A stretch of 42,788 nt of DNA from Cellulomonas hominis (lineage in GTDB: Bacteria; Actinomycetota; Actinomycetes; Actinomycetales; Cellulomonadaceae). This document shows, one piece after another, positions 1-7,000 of the stretch. Each line of letters opens with the position of its first letter. Position 1 is the stretch's first letter. Location of the stretch: assembly GCF_901521055.1 (NCBI RefSeq), contig NZ_CABEGA010000036.1, positions 1 to 42,788 of the forward strand, read 5' to 3'. A program made the position numbers and the translations under genes. The notes below the pieces were generated by a model that saw only the letters and a program-made list of their open reading frames with translations, made no database searches and was not told where the DNA came from.

Positions 1-104
1 ATCTCCGATGTTCGTTATTCTTGATGTATTGTGGGATGCCGCCTCGTACGCCTGACTCTCCCCATCCGCTTTCGTCGGCGGCGTCAGATGTGTATAAGCG
101 ACCG
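1..104. other. Sequencing adapter remnant at contig end
   Basis: Positions 72-104 match the 33-base Illumina Nextera read-1 adapter at 30 of 33 positions; the mismatches are at 80, 99 and 103. The run AGATGTGTATAAG at 86-98 is the exact start of the Tn5 mosaic end. Positions 35-63 align without gaps to the 29-base P5 arm at about 14 of 29 positions, many mismatches being A read as C or G, with an 8-base index-sized gap (64-71) between. Base composition before 104 is unlike the genome that follows. I read this as an untrimmed, error-rich library adapter, not biology. Adapter sequences are recalled from general knowledge; the match was counted by eye. Confidence 0.88.
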
Positions 105-799
105 CCCCCGCCGCCGCCTCCGCCGCCGTCGTCGACGACCGGGGGCGCACCCTCGCGACCCGGTCCTCGGGCGAGACGCGCCGGCACGCCGAGGCCCTGA
201 CGCCCCTGGTCGACGCGGTGCTGGCCGAGGCCGGTGTCGCGCGCGGCGACCTCACCGCGGTGGTCGCGGGCACCGGCCCGGCACCGTTCACCGGGCTGCG
301 TGTCGGCCTCGTCACGGCCCGGACGCTCGGTCTCGCGCTCGGCATCCCGGTGCACGGCGTCTCGTCGCTCGACGCGGTGGCGCTCGCGACGGTGCGCGCG
401 GCGGCCGACGGCGCGGTGGACCTGGGCGACCGGGAGCTCCTCGTGGTCACCGACGCCCGCCGCCGCGAGGTGTACTGGGCGCGCTACCGGGCGGTCGTCG
501 GCGCGGGGACCGAGCCGGGCGTCGAGCTGGTGGACGGCCCCGCGGTCGAGGCCCCGGCGGCGCTCGCGGAGCGCGGGCTGGACGGCGCCGTGCTGGTCGG
601 CCAGGGCACCGGGCTGTACCCGGACCTGCTGCCGGCCCTCGACGGGGCGCCCTCCGACGTCGACCCCGCGGACCTGGCGCGGGTCGCGCTGACGCGGTTG
701 GGCGTCGGCGGCGACGGCGTGACGCTCCCGACGGAGCCGCTGTACCTGCGCCGCCCCGACGCGGTCCCGTCGGCCGCGGCGAAGCGGGCGCGCGCGTGA
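104..799 (+). CDS. tsaB: TsaB, tRNA t6A threonylcarbamoyladenosine synthesis protein (5'-truncated)
   Basis: TsaB is the inactive ASKHA-fold partner that dimerises with TsaD in making the universal t6A37 modification of ANN-decoding tRNAs in the cytoplasm. The frame reads through ETRRHAEALTPLVD, then the family signature GTGPAPFTGLRVGL and later VTDARRREVYWARY. The N-terminal DTS-containing strand expected in TsaB is missing because the contig starts inside the gene, directly after adapter sequence; upstream in-frame codons from 104 read as an Ala-rich run. No start codon is assigned: the GTG at 218 lies inside the conserved domain. The stop TGA (797-799) overlaps the rimI start as GTGA, so the two genes are translationally coupled. 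rimI and tsaD follow, the usual actinobacterial neighbours. Confidence 0.9.
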   Translation, partial: APAAASAAVVDDRGRTLATRSSGETRRHAEALTPLVDAVLAEAGVARGDLTAVVAGTGPAPFTGLRVGLVTARTLGLALGIPVHGVSSLDAVALATVRAAADGAVDLGDRELLVVTDARRREVYWARYRAVVGAGTEPGVELVDGPAVEAPAALAERGLDGAVLVGQGTGLYPDLLPALDGAPSDVDPADLARVALTRLGVGGDGVTLPTEPLYLRRPDAVPSAAAKRARA

Positions 800-1272
800 C
801 GGGTGCCCCCGCGGACGTCGTCCTGCGCCCGCTCACCGACGCGGACCTGGACACCCTCGAGGACCTGGAGCGGGTGCTGTTCGGGGCCGGCGCGTGGTCG
901 CGGGCGTCGCTCGCCGAGGAGCTCGCCGGCCCGGGCCGCTGGTACGTCGGCGCGCAGGACCGGGCGTCCGGCGAGCTCCTCGGGTACGCCGGGCTGTGGT
1001 TCGACGGGTACGACGGGCAGGTGATGACCGTCGGCACCCGGCCGGACGCGCAGGGGCGCGGCGTCGGCCGGCAGCTGCTCGACGCGCTGCTGGACCACGC
1101 CCGCGAGCTCGGCGCCGGGGACGTGCTGCTCGAGGTGCGGGTCGACAACGAGCCGGCGCTGCGGCTGTACGAGCGCGCGGGGTTCGAGCGGTTCGGCCGC
1201 CGGAAGGGCTACTACCAGCCCGAGAACGTCGACGCGTGGACGATGCGCCGCCGGGTCGCCCCGCCGGCCTGA
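796..1272 (+). CDS. rimI: RimI-type ribosomal protein S18 alanine N-acetyltransferase
   Basis: GNAT-family N-acetyltransferase of 158 residues, the usual RimI length; the E. coli enzyme acetylates the N-terminal alanine of ribosomal protein S18 using acetyl-CoA. The acetyl-CoA pyrophosphate loop is seen as RPDAQGRGVGRQLL (Q/RxxGxG/A), followed by LLEVRVDNEPALRLYERAGF and a final YYQPENVDAW, the typical RimI carboxyl end (RxxYY...DA). The GTG start at 796 overlaps the tsaB stop by four bases, which fixes the start and implies coupling. In actinobacteria rimI routinely sits between tsaB and tsaD; here a nitroreductase gene on the other strand has been placed between rimI and tsaD. The real substrate is not shown by the sequence. 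Confidence 0.9.
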   Translation: MTGAPADVVLRPLTDADLDTLEDLERVLFGAGAWSRASLAEELAGPGRWYVGAQDRASGELLGYAGLWFDGYDGQVMTVGTRPDAQGRGVGRQLLDALLDHARELGAGDVLLEVRVDNEPALRLYERAGFERFGRRKGYYQPENVDAWTMRRRVAPPA

Positions 1273-1316
1273 CGCCGGCCCCCGCGCCGGCCCCAGTTAC
1301 GACGCCGGCCCCCGGG

Positions 1317-1356
1317 ACGACACAGGGCCCCCGCCGCGTGGCGAGGGCCCTGTCGT
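1317..1356. terminator. Bidirectional hairpin between rimI and nitroreductase
   Basis: Inverted repeat ACAGGGCCC (1322-1330) and GGGCCCTGT (1345-1353) with a 14-base loop; the arms extend as ACGA/TCGT with a two-base bulge. It lies between two convergent genes, so it can serve both. There is no U-tract, as is common in high-GC actinobacteria. Confidence 0.65.
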
Positions 1357-1366
1357 GCCGGAGAGG

Positions 1367-2014
1367 TCAGATCGTGCGGGCGACGTCCTCGAAGTCGAGG
1401 CGGCCCTGGCGCGGGTGCGAGGCCGGCATGCCGAGGCCCTCGTGCTCCGCGGGGGCGGTGCCCACGTTCGCGACCATGATCGAGCGCCACGGCGTCCCGG
1501 CGAAGAGGTCGGCGTCCAGGCCGGGGGCGTCGAACCCGGTCATGGGGCCGACGTGCAGCCCAGCGGCGCGCAGGCCGACGATCAGGTAGCCGGCCTGCAG
1601 GAAGGCGTTGTCGCGGGACATCCGCTCCCGCACCGGCTCGGCGGCCGCGAAGTTCTCGCGCGCGCCCGACATGTGCGGCGCGAGGCGCGGGAGCTGCTCG
1701 TGGAAGTCCAGGTCGGCGGCGACGACGATGCTGAGCGGCGCGCGCAGCGTCTTGGCCTTGTTGCCGTCGGCCATGTGGGCGACCAGGCGCTCGCGGGCCT
1801 CGGGGGAGCGGACCAGCAGCAGGCGCAGCGGCAGGGAGTTCATCGCGGTGGGGCCCCAGCGGACGACGTCCCAGACGGCGCGGATCTGCTCGTCGGTGAC
1901 CTCGCCGTCGGCGAACGTGTTCACGGTCCGGGCGGCACGGAAGACGAGATCGGCGACCTCCTTCGGGACGCGGAGCTCCGTCGGGTCGGTCGGCGTGGTC
2001 GTGTCGATGCTCAT
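1367..2014 (-). CDS. Nitroreductase family protein, RutE/malonic semialdehyde reductase-like
   Basis: FMN-dependent nitroreductase-fold oxidoreductase of 215 residues. The order of motifs resembles the RutE/HadB subgroup: VWDVVRWGPTAMNSLPLRLL (FMN phosphate and N-terminal helix), ADGNKAKTLRAP, then FLQAGYLIVGLRAAGLHVGPMTGFD and the C-terminal LGMPASHPRQGRLDFEDV. In E. coli RutE reduces malonic semialdehyde in pyrimidine breakdown, but no other rut genes are nearby, so the substrate is open. The ATG at 2014 is chosen because upstream in-frame residues do not look like protein and a GGTTG-N6-CAACC palindrome lies just before it. The gene converges with rimI. It may be regulated by whatever binds the palindrome; no regulator gene is adjacent. 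Confidence 0.82.
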   Translation of the reverse strand: MSIDTTTPTDPTELRVPKEVADLVFRAARTVNTFADGEVTDEQIRAVWDVVRWGPTAMNSLPLRLLLVRSPEARERLVAHMADGNKAKTLRAPLSIVVAADLDFHEQLPRLAPHMSGARENFAAAEPVRERMSRDNAFLQAGYLIVGLRAAGLHVGPMTGFDAPGLDADLFAGTPWRSIMVANVGTAPAEHEGLGMPASHPRQGRLDFEDVARTI

Positions 2015-2018
2015 GGTC

Positions 2019-2034
2019 GGTTGAATCCACAACC
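2019..2034 (-). promoter_or_regulatory. Possible operator before nitroreductase gene
   Basis: Perfect palindrome with 5-base arms GGTTG and CAACC separated by six bases, 4 bases upstream of the nitroreductase ATG. Position and symmetry fit a repressor site, but arms this short can arise by chance. Confidence 0.3.
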
Positions 2035-2107
2035 AACCCGGGACATTCCAGTTGCCTGGGTGAACTGGGTCACACCGGGCGGCATCAGGCCACTGCGCGC
2101 GCGAACC

Positions 2108-2123
2108 TAAGATGGGCACCATG
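2108..2123 (+). promoter_or_regulatory. Leaderless -10 element of tsaD
   Basis: TAAGAT at 2108-2113 ends 7 bases before the ATG at 2121, the spacing expected when transcription starts on the first base of the start codon. It also decides between two in-frame ATGs: the one at 2112 overlaps the hexamer and so is unlikely to be used. No clear -35 is seen. Confidence 0.6.
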
Positions 2124-3179
2124 CCCGAAGCACCGCTCGTCCTGGGGATCGAGACGTCCTGCGACGAGACCGGGGTCGCCCTGGTCCGCGCCCACCCCGA
2201 CCGCAGCGAGCTCCTCGTCGACGCGGTCGCCTCGTCCATGGACGAGCACGCCCGGTTCGGCGGGATCATCCCGGAGATCGCGTCCCGCGCTCACCTGGAG
2301 CAGATGATCCCGACCGTCGAGCGCGCGCTCGGCACCGCCGGCGTCACGCTCGCCGACGTCGACGCGGTCGCGGTCACCGCGGGCCCGGGCCTGGTGGGCT
2401 CGCTCACCGTCGGCACCGCCGCGGCGAAGGCCCTCGCGTACGGCCTCGGGGTCCCGCTCTACGGCGTCAACCACGTCATCGGGCACGCCGCGGTCGACGA
2501 GCTGGTGCACGGGCTGTTCCCGGACCGCGTCATGGCCCTGGTCGTGTCCGGCGGCCACTCCAGCCTGCTCCTGGTGGACGACATCGTCACCGGGGTCCAC
2601 GAGCTCGGGTCGACGCTCGACGACGCAGCGGGCGAGGCGTTCGACAAGGTGGGCCGCCTGCTCGGGCTGCCGTACCCGGGCGGCCCCCACATCGACCGGC
2701 TCGCGCGCCAGGGCAACCCCGAGGCCATCCGGTTCCCGCGCGGCCTCACCGCCGCGAAGGACCAGGAGAAGCACGCGTACGACTTCTCGTTCTCGGGGCT
2801 GAAGACGGCCGTCGCCCGGTGGGTCGAGGCCCGCGAGGACGCCGGCGAGGAAATCCCGCTGGAGGACGTCTCGGCGTCCTTCGCGGCGAGCGTCGCCGAC
2901 GTGCTCACCGCGAAGACCATCGCCGCGTGCCGCCGGCACGGGGTCGACACGCTCGTGATCGGCGGCGGCTTCTCCGCCAACTCCCAGCTGCGGGACCTCG
3001 CGGCGCAGCGGTGCGCGGAGGCCGGGATCGACCTGCGGATCCCGCCGATCAAGTACTGCACGGACAACGGCGCGATGATCGCCGCGCTGGGGGCCGCCGT
3101 GGTGCGGCGCGGGCTGCCGGCCTCGGACCTCGGGATCGGCGTCGACTCGACGATGCCGCTGGAGACCGTGACCGTCTGA
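2121..3179 (+). CDS. tsaD: TsaD, tRNA N6-adenosine threonylcarbamoyltransferase
   Basis: Catalytic subunit that transfers the threonylcarbamoyl group from TC-AMP to A37 of ANN-decoding tRNAs, working with TsaB. The 352-residue protein carries the expected ASKHA features: [13 protein letters not shown] at the N terminus, the metal-binding histidines in [12 protein letters not shown], the nucleotide loop [45 protein letters not shown] and the metal-binding aspartate in CTDNGAMIA. The motif ASRAHLEQM keeps the first histidine. The start at 2121 is preferred over 2112 because of the TAAGAT -10 element seven bases upstream; no good Shine-Dalgarno is seen. The gene is separated from tsaB-rimI by an opposing nitroreductase gene, so it has its own promoter. 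Confidence 0.96.
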   Translation: MPEAPLVLGIETSCDETGVALVRAHPDRSELLVDAVASSMDEHARFGGIIPEIASRAHLEQMIPTVERALGTAGVTLADVDAVAVTAGPGLVGSLTVGTAAAKALAYGLGVPLYGVNHVIGHAAVDELVHGLFPDRVMALVVSGGHSSLLLVDDIVTGVHELGSTLDDAAGEAFDKVGRLLGLPYPGGPHIDRLARQGNPEAIRFPRGLTAAKDQEKHAYDFSFSGLKTAVARWVEAREDAGEEIPLEDVSASFAASVADVLTAKTIAACRRHGVDTLVIGGGFSANSQLRDLAAQRCAEAGIDLRIPPIKYCTDNGAMIAALGAAVVRRGLPASDLGIGVDSTMPLETVTV

Positions 3180-3245
3180 CGGTCGGCGCCCGGCAACCGG
3201 CACGCGACGCCCGGGCGCCCGGCGCGCGACGCCCGGCGCCCCGCG

Positions 3246-4394
3246 TCAGAGCGGCCGGCCCGCCCGCATCTCCGCGACGAGCGACGCCACCACCGCGTCG
3301 AGCTCGCCGGCGTTGCGCCGGGCCACCGCCCGCTGCCGCTGGTACGACGCGCCCTTGCGGAGGATCACCCGCACGGCGTCCAGCTCCGCGGAGCAGCCCA
3401 GCCGCTCGGCGACCGGCTCGAGCTCGACCAGCAGGCGGCCCACCGCGTCGGTGACGAGCTCCTCGTCGCCGGCGGCGTTCGTGATGATGATCGCGTCCAT
3501 GCCGTACCGGGCGGAGCGCCACTTGTTCTCCTGCGCGAACCACGGCGGCACCGTCGGCAGCGGCTCGCCGCGGTCGAGCATCGTCGAGAAGTGCTCGACG
3601 AGGCAGTGGGTGAGCGCGGCGAGCGCCGTGACCTCCAGCAGGCTGGGGGAGCCGTCGCAGATCCGGGTCTCGATGGTCCCGAACCGCGGCGACGGCCGCA
3701 CGTCCCACCGGATCTCGTCGAACGCGTCGATGACCCCGGTGTGCAGCATGTCCCCGACGTAGGACTCCAGCTGCTCCCACCGCTCGAACTGGAACGGCAG
3801 CCCGGCGGTCGGCAGCTGCTGGAACATCAGGGCGCGGTTCGAGGCGTAGCCGGTGTCCTTGCCGCCCCAGAACGGGCTCGAGGCCGACAGCGACTGCAGG
3901 TGCGCGAAGCAGGTGAGCAGCGCGCGGGAGATCGGCAGGACCTTGTCGCGGTCCTCGATGCCGACGTGCACGTGGACGCCGTAGATGAGCATCTGGCGGC
4001 CCCACCACTGCGTCCGGTCGATCAGCGTCGCGTACCGCTGCTTGTCGGTGACCTTCTGCTGCGCCCACCGCGCGAACGGGTGCGTGCCGGCGCACATCAG
4101 CTCGACGCGCAGCGGGTCGGTGACCGCCCGCACCTCGTCGACGGCGCGCTGCAGGTCCGCACCTGCCTCGCCGACCGTGCGGCACACGCCGGAGACGACC
4201 TCGACCGTGTTGAGCAGGAGCTCCTGGCGGATGGCGGGGTGCTCGCCGCCGTCGGCGGGGCGCACGGCGTCGAGCACGGTGCTGGCGACCTGCCGGAGGT
4301 CGCCCGAGTCGGCGTCGACCAGGGCGAGCTCCCACTCGATCCCGACGCTGGACCGCGCCGAGGTCGCGAACGGCAGGCGGGCGGGCGTGGTCAT
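3246..4394 (-). CDS. Carboxylate-amine ligase, YbdK/EgtA-like (GCS2 family)
   Basis: ATP-dependent carboxylate-amine ligase of the glutamate-cysteine ligase family 2 (382 residues). Visible signatures are VGIEWELALVD (metal and glutamate-binding start of the fold), EVVSGVC, GTHPFARW, YGVHVHVGIEDRDKVLPI, SASSPFWGGKDTGYASNR, RFGTIETRICDGSPSLLEV and the closing ENKWRSARYGMDA. This is the order seen in YbdK proteins, which show weak glutamate-cysteine ligase activity in vitro; the true substrate here is unknown. The ATG overlaps the stop of the upstream methyltransferase gene by four bases (ATGA), so they form a two-gene operon. The gene converges on tsaD with about 66 bases between; that gap holds GCCCGG-rich repeats but no clean terminator. 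Confidence 0.87.
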   Translation of the reverse strand: MTTPARLPFATSARSSVGIEWELALVDADSGDLRQVASTVLDAVRPADGGEHPAIRQELLLNTVEVVSGVCRTVGEAGADLQRAVDEVRAVTDPLRVELMCAGTHPFARWAQQKVTDKQRYATLIDRTQWWGRQMLIYGVHVHVGIEDRDKVLPISRALLTCFAHLQSLSASSPFWGGKDTGYASNRALMFQQLPTAGLPFQFERWEQLESYVGDMLHTGVIDAFDEIRWDVRPSPRFGTIETRICDGSPSLLEVTALAALTHCLVEHFSTMLDRGEPLPTVPPWFAQENKWRSARYGMDAIIITNAAGDEELVTDAVGRLLVELEPVAERLGCSAELDAVRVILRKGASYQRQRAVARRNAGELDAVVASLVAEMRAGRPL

Positions 4395-5590
4395 GCGGCG
4401 ACCGGCTCGACGAGGAGCACCTGCTGCTGGCCCCCGACCCGGGTGAGGACGACGGTGGCGCTGGTCGACCCGCGCAGGTCGAGCTGGCGGCGCAGCTGCT
4501 CCGGGACGACGGCCGTCCCCCGCTTCTTGATGGTGAGGCTGCCGACGTCGCGCTCCCGGAGGTACGCCCGCAGGCGCTTGAGGCCGAACGGCATCTGGTC
4601 CAGCACCCGGTAGGCCGTGGCGTACGGCGTCGCGTGCAGCGCGTCGGAGGTCACGTAGGCGATGGTGCGGTCCACGAGCCGTCCCTGCACCTCGGCGGCG
4701 GCCTCGGCGACGAGCCCGGCGCGGATCACGGCGCCGTCCGGCTCGTAGAGGTACGCGCCGACGTCGCCGACGGGCGGGTGCGCGTGGGCCTCCGGGTCGC
4801 CCGCGCGCAGCACCGCGGAGCCACCGCCCGCGCCGAGCAGCAGCGCCGAGCGGCCGGGCCCGTCGGGGGCCAGCGGGCCGAACCACAGCCCGAGCTCCAC
4901 GACGTCGCCGTCGACGGACACCCACTGCGCCTCGGCGTCGTGCGGCAGGGCGCTGTGCGGGACGCCGGGCCCGAGCTTGAGGCCGAGGGCCGGCACGCGC
5001 TCGCGCAGCGCGAGGACCGCGTCGAGCGGCGGGGAGTACGCCGCCGGGTCGTGCACCCGGCTGCCGCCCGCGGTGCGGCGGGCGGGGTCGGCGTAGACCC
5101 CGTCGATCCCCTCGGCCTCCAGGTCGAGCGCGAGCCCGTCGCCGTGCCGGACCTCGGCCTCGGGGAAGTGCCGCAGGTTCACGGTGGCGAGCGCGGCGGT
5201 CGTCTCGTCCGCGTCGACCGCGAGCACCCGCAGGCCCACTCCGGCGAACGCCATCGCGTCGGCGCCGATCCCGGAGGTCACGTCGGCGACGCGCTGCACC
5301 CCGGCCGCGACGTACCGGCGGGCGTGCCGCGCGGCGACCACGAGCCGGGTCGCCTGCTCGAGGCCGGCGGGCGTGAACAGCATGCCGTCGGCGAACTCGC
5401 CCAGCTTGTCGTGCGCGCGGGCCCGCAGGCGCGACTGCGTGAGGGCGGCGGCCACCAGGTCGGCGGCGAAGCCGTCCTTGCGCAGCCGCTCCGACAGCGC
5501 CATCGCCTGCGCGTCGTCGTACGGCGGCAGGGCCGAGAGCAGGGCCCAGCCCTCGGGGCTGAGGAGCTTCGCGAGGCCGGACTGGTCCAT
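4391..5590 (-). CDS. Class I SAM-dependent methyltransferase with THUMP-like C-terminal domain
   Basis: 399 residues. The SAM-binding motif I is VADVTSGIGADAMAFA (residues about 101-116), followed by the acidic motif II end VLAVDADETTAALA and a DPARR motif near residues 168-172, like the D-P-P/F-Y type catalytic motif of nucleic-acid methylases. The last 80 residues (KKRGTAVVPEQLRRQL region) fit the THUMP-like domain found in many actinobacterial proteins of this length, suggesting RNA binding. The target base is unknown. The ATG at 5590 is chosen because GAGGA lies 7 bases upstream and sequence similarity to the family starts just after. It is the first gene of an operon with the carboxylate-amine ligase and is divergent from groES. 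Confidence 0.82.
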   Translation of the reverse strand: MDQSGLAKLLSPEGWALLSALPPYDDAQAMALSERLRKDGFAADLVAAALTQSRLRARAHDKLGEFADGMLFTPAGLEQATRLVVAARHARRYVAAGVQRVADVTSGIGADAMAFAGVGLRVLAVDADETTAALATVNLRHFPEAEVRHGDGLALDLEAEGIDGVYADPARRTAGGSRVHDPAAYSPPLDAVLALRERVPALGLKLGPGVPHSALPHDAEAQWVSVDGDVVELGLWFGPLAPDGPGRSALLLGAGGGSAVLRAGDPEAHAHPPVGDVGAYLYEPDGAVIRAGLVAEAAAEVQGRLVDRTIAYVTSDALHATPYATAYRVLDQMPFGLKRLRAYLRERDVGSLTIKKRGTAVVPEQLRRQLDLRGSTSATVVLTRVGGQQQVLLVEPVAA

Positions 5591-5653
5591 CCGGCGATCC
5601 TCGCACGGGCGGCCCGTGCAGCGCCGACGCGCCGGCCGGACGTCCCCACGGTG

Positions 5654-5726
5654 CTGGCACTCGCCTTGACCGAGTGCTAACCGCTTCCTAGAGTGCGTGT
5701 TGGCACTCTCCCAGCGAGTGTGCCAG
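5654..5726 (+). promoter_or_regulatory. groES promoter with two CIRCE elements (HrcA operators)
   Basis: A vegetative promoter TTGACC (5666-5671), 17-base spacer, TAGAGT (5689-5694) is overlapped by a CIRCE inverted repeat: CTGGCACTC (5654-5662), 9 bases, GAGTGCTAA (5672-5680). The right arm is the perfect consensus; the left differs at two bases. A second, more degenerate copy follows: TTGGCACTC (5700-5708), 9 bases, GTGTGCCAG (5718-5726). CIRCE is the known target of the heat-shock repressor HrcA, so groES should be HrcA-repressed and heat-induced. Confidence 0.9.
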
Positions 5727-5820
5727 CGCACCGCACGGCTGCCGGCACCCGCGACGACGGCCGGCCGGACGGGGCGACAAGGACATCAGGCAGCACTCAC
5801 ACGCGAAGGGGAGGTCCGCT

Positions 5821-6117
5821 GTGTCGGTCTCCATCAAGCCGCTCGAGGACCGCATCGTCGTCAAGACGCTCGAGGCGGAGCAGACGACCGCCTCCGGTCT
5901 GGTCATCCCGGACTCCGCGAAGGAGAAGCCCCAGGAGGGCGAGGTCCTCGCCGTGGGCCCGGGCCGCATCGACGACAACGGCAACCGCGTCCCGCTGGAC
6001 GTGGCGGTCGGTGACAAGGTCATCTACAGCAAGTACGGCGGCACCGAGGTCAAGTACGACGGCGAGGAGTACCTCATCCTCTCCGCGCGCGACGTCCTGG
6101 CGATCGTCAGCAAGTGA
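5821..6117 (+). CDS. groES: GroES (Hsp10) co-chaperonin
   Basis: The 98-residue lid of the GroEL folding chamber, full length. Signatures: [21 protein letters not shown] at the N terminus, the mobile loop [21 protein letters not shown], and the closing strand [20 protein letters not shown]. The GTG start follows a strong GGGGAGG ribosome binding site at a 6-base gap. Expression is governed by the CIRCE promoter upstream. The gene is immediately followed by a strong hairpin, so it is transcribed alone; no groEL follows, although groES-groEL1 is the common order in actinobacteria. A groEL must lie elsewhere in the genome. Confidence 0.98.
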   Translation: MSVSIKPLEDRIVVKTLEAEQTTASGLVIPDSAKEKPQEGEVLAVGPGRIDDNGNRVPLDVAVGDKVIYSKYGGTEVKYDGEEYLILSARDVLAIVSK

Positions 6118-6157
6118 CACCGCCCGGGCCGTCCACGACGTGACGGCCCGGTGAGGC

Positions 6158-6197
6158 ACGACGAGGCCCCCTCCGCACGCGGAGGGGGCCTCGTCGT
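6158..6197 (+). terminator. groES terminator
   Basis: A stem of up to 18 base pairs with a 4-base CACG loop (6176-6179): arms ACGACGAGGCCCCCTCCG and CGGAGGGGGCCTCGTCGT. It lies 40 bases after the groES stop. Confidence 0.9.
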
Positions 6198-6214
6198 CGT
6201 GTCAGGCGGCTGGA

Positions 6215-6311
6215 GCGGTATCGCACCGCTGTGCAGTCGCCACGGGGGACGGCCCGGAGCTGGCGCCCGGGCTCAGGAGGACGCGACGGCCACCGCGGTA
6301 TCCCACCGCTG
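6215..6311. repeat. Two near-identical 17-base palindromic elements
   Basis: GCGGTATCGCACCGCTG (6215-6231) and GCGGTATCCCACCGCTG (6295-6311) differ at one base, lie exactly 80 bases apart, and each contains a small hairpin GCGGT-N5-ACCGC. The second forms the tip of the whiB terminator. Both are between groES and whiB, outside any gene. Confidence 0.5.
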
Positions 6312-6322
6312 GGTGGCCGTCG
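6284..6322 (-). terminator. Terminator of the whiB-family gene
   Basis: Arms CGACGGCCACC (6284-6294) and GGTGGCCGTCG (6312-6322), continued inside by GCGGT/ACCGC with a two-base bulge. It is 14 bases past the stop of the whiB gene on the minus strand. Confidence 0.8.
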
Positions 6323-6335
6323 CGAAGGTGGTGGG

Positions 6336-6638
6336 TCAGACGACCTCGGCCCGGGTGCGGCCGGCGCGGCTCGCGAGCAGGGCGGAGCGCTCGTCCTCGG
6401 ACAGGCCGCCCCAGACGCCGTACGGCTCGCGCACGGCGAGCGACTGCTCGCGGCACTCGTTGATCACGGGGCAGGTGGCGCAGATGGCCTTGGCCGCCTC
6501 GGCGCGGCGACGACGCGCGGCGCCGCGCTCGCCCTCCGGGTGGAAGAACAGGTCCTGGTCGGCGTCCCGGCACGCGCCCTGGTACTGCCACTCCCAGAGC
6601 TCCATCACAGGTCCCGGAAGGCGGGAGATCTCGGCCAT
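6336..6638 (-). CDS. WhiB-family iron-sulfur transcription factor, WhiB3/WhiD type
   Basis: A 100-residue Wbl protein. It has the four cysteines that bind a [4Fe-4S] cluster: C23, then C53-X2-C56-X5-C62. After them come the GVWGG turn (74-78) and a basic tail RAGRTR that contacts DNA or the sigma A C-terminal domain in studied homologues. The N-terminal LPGPVMELWEWQYQGACRDADQ and FFHPEGERGAAR resemble Mycobacterium WhiB3 and Streptomyces WhiD. WhiB3 responds to redox state and NO; WhiD acts in late sporulation. The ATG at 6638 is chosen for a GGAGG at 5 bases. The gene keeps its conserved place after groES but, as in Mycobacterium, is on the opposite strand. Confidence 0.92.
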   Translation of the reverse strand: MAEISRLPGPVMELWEWQYQGACRDADQDLFFHPEGERGAARRRRAEAAKAICATCPVINECREQSLAVREPYGVWGGLSEDERSALLASRAGRTRAEVV

Positions 6639-6709
6639 GTGGTCCTCCATCCCTGCGACGGCGTGTGCCGTCGGGTGAATCGTGCTGTCCGGCAGTCCGG
6701 CCGCTTCCT

Positions 6710-6723
6710 GGGACTGAGGTCCC
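6710..6723 (-). promoter_or_regulatory. GGGAC-N4-GTCCC palindrome in the whiB leader
   Basis: Perfect palindrome GGGACTGAGGTCCC. It matches the symmetric core of the DosR/DevR hypoxia box known from Mycobacterium, but it sits downstream of the predicted start of transcription, so it could equally be a repressor site or an RNA hairpin. Confidence 0.4.
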
Positions 6724-6752
6724 TGGTGCGGCGCTGAACTGCACTGATGAGG

Positions 6753-6781
6753 ACAGTACAACCGAGTCAGCAGTTGTTCAA
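6753..6781 (-). promoter_or_regulatory. Promoter of the whiB-family gene
   Basis: On the minus strand, -35 TTGAAC (6776-6781), 17-base spacer, -10 TACTGT (6753-6758). This predicts a start near 6746 and a leader of about 108 bases. It is one of the best vegetative-type promoters in the window. Confidence 0.75.
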
Positions 6782-7000
6782 GACCGTGTCGTCATCCGAT
6801 CTGACGCGGTTCGCTGGCGAATCGCTTCAGGGCGCGACGCGGGTGGCCCGCAGGTGACGCGCTTGGTCCTGTCGCGCTGACCGGATCGGCCGGGGCGATG
6901 ACGCGGTTCGCCCGGCGGGCCGCGCTGGAAACCGCGCCAGATCCCCGGCACAATCGACGGCAGAGCGCGCGGGGCACACCGCGCGGACGAGACGGGCGAG

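Noticed and set aside
31..1272. A continuous 413-residue frame covering the contig start through rimI.
   Set aside because: It begins in adapter sequence and runs through tsaB in the wrong frame as an Arg/Gly-rich shadow; only the part from 796 is real (rimI).
2085..2107. -35 element for the tsaD leaderless promoter.
   Set aside because: Nothing near TTGACA at 16-18 bases from TAAGAT; same for the other leaderless genes, so only the -10 is claimed.
5797..6159. Long open frames opposite groES and many other genes.
   Set aside because: High-GC DNA gives long antisense frames; these lack family motifs and have atypical composition compared with the sense genes.
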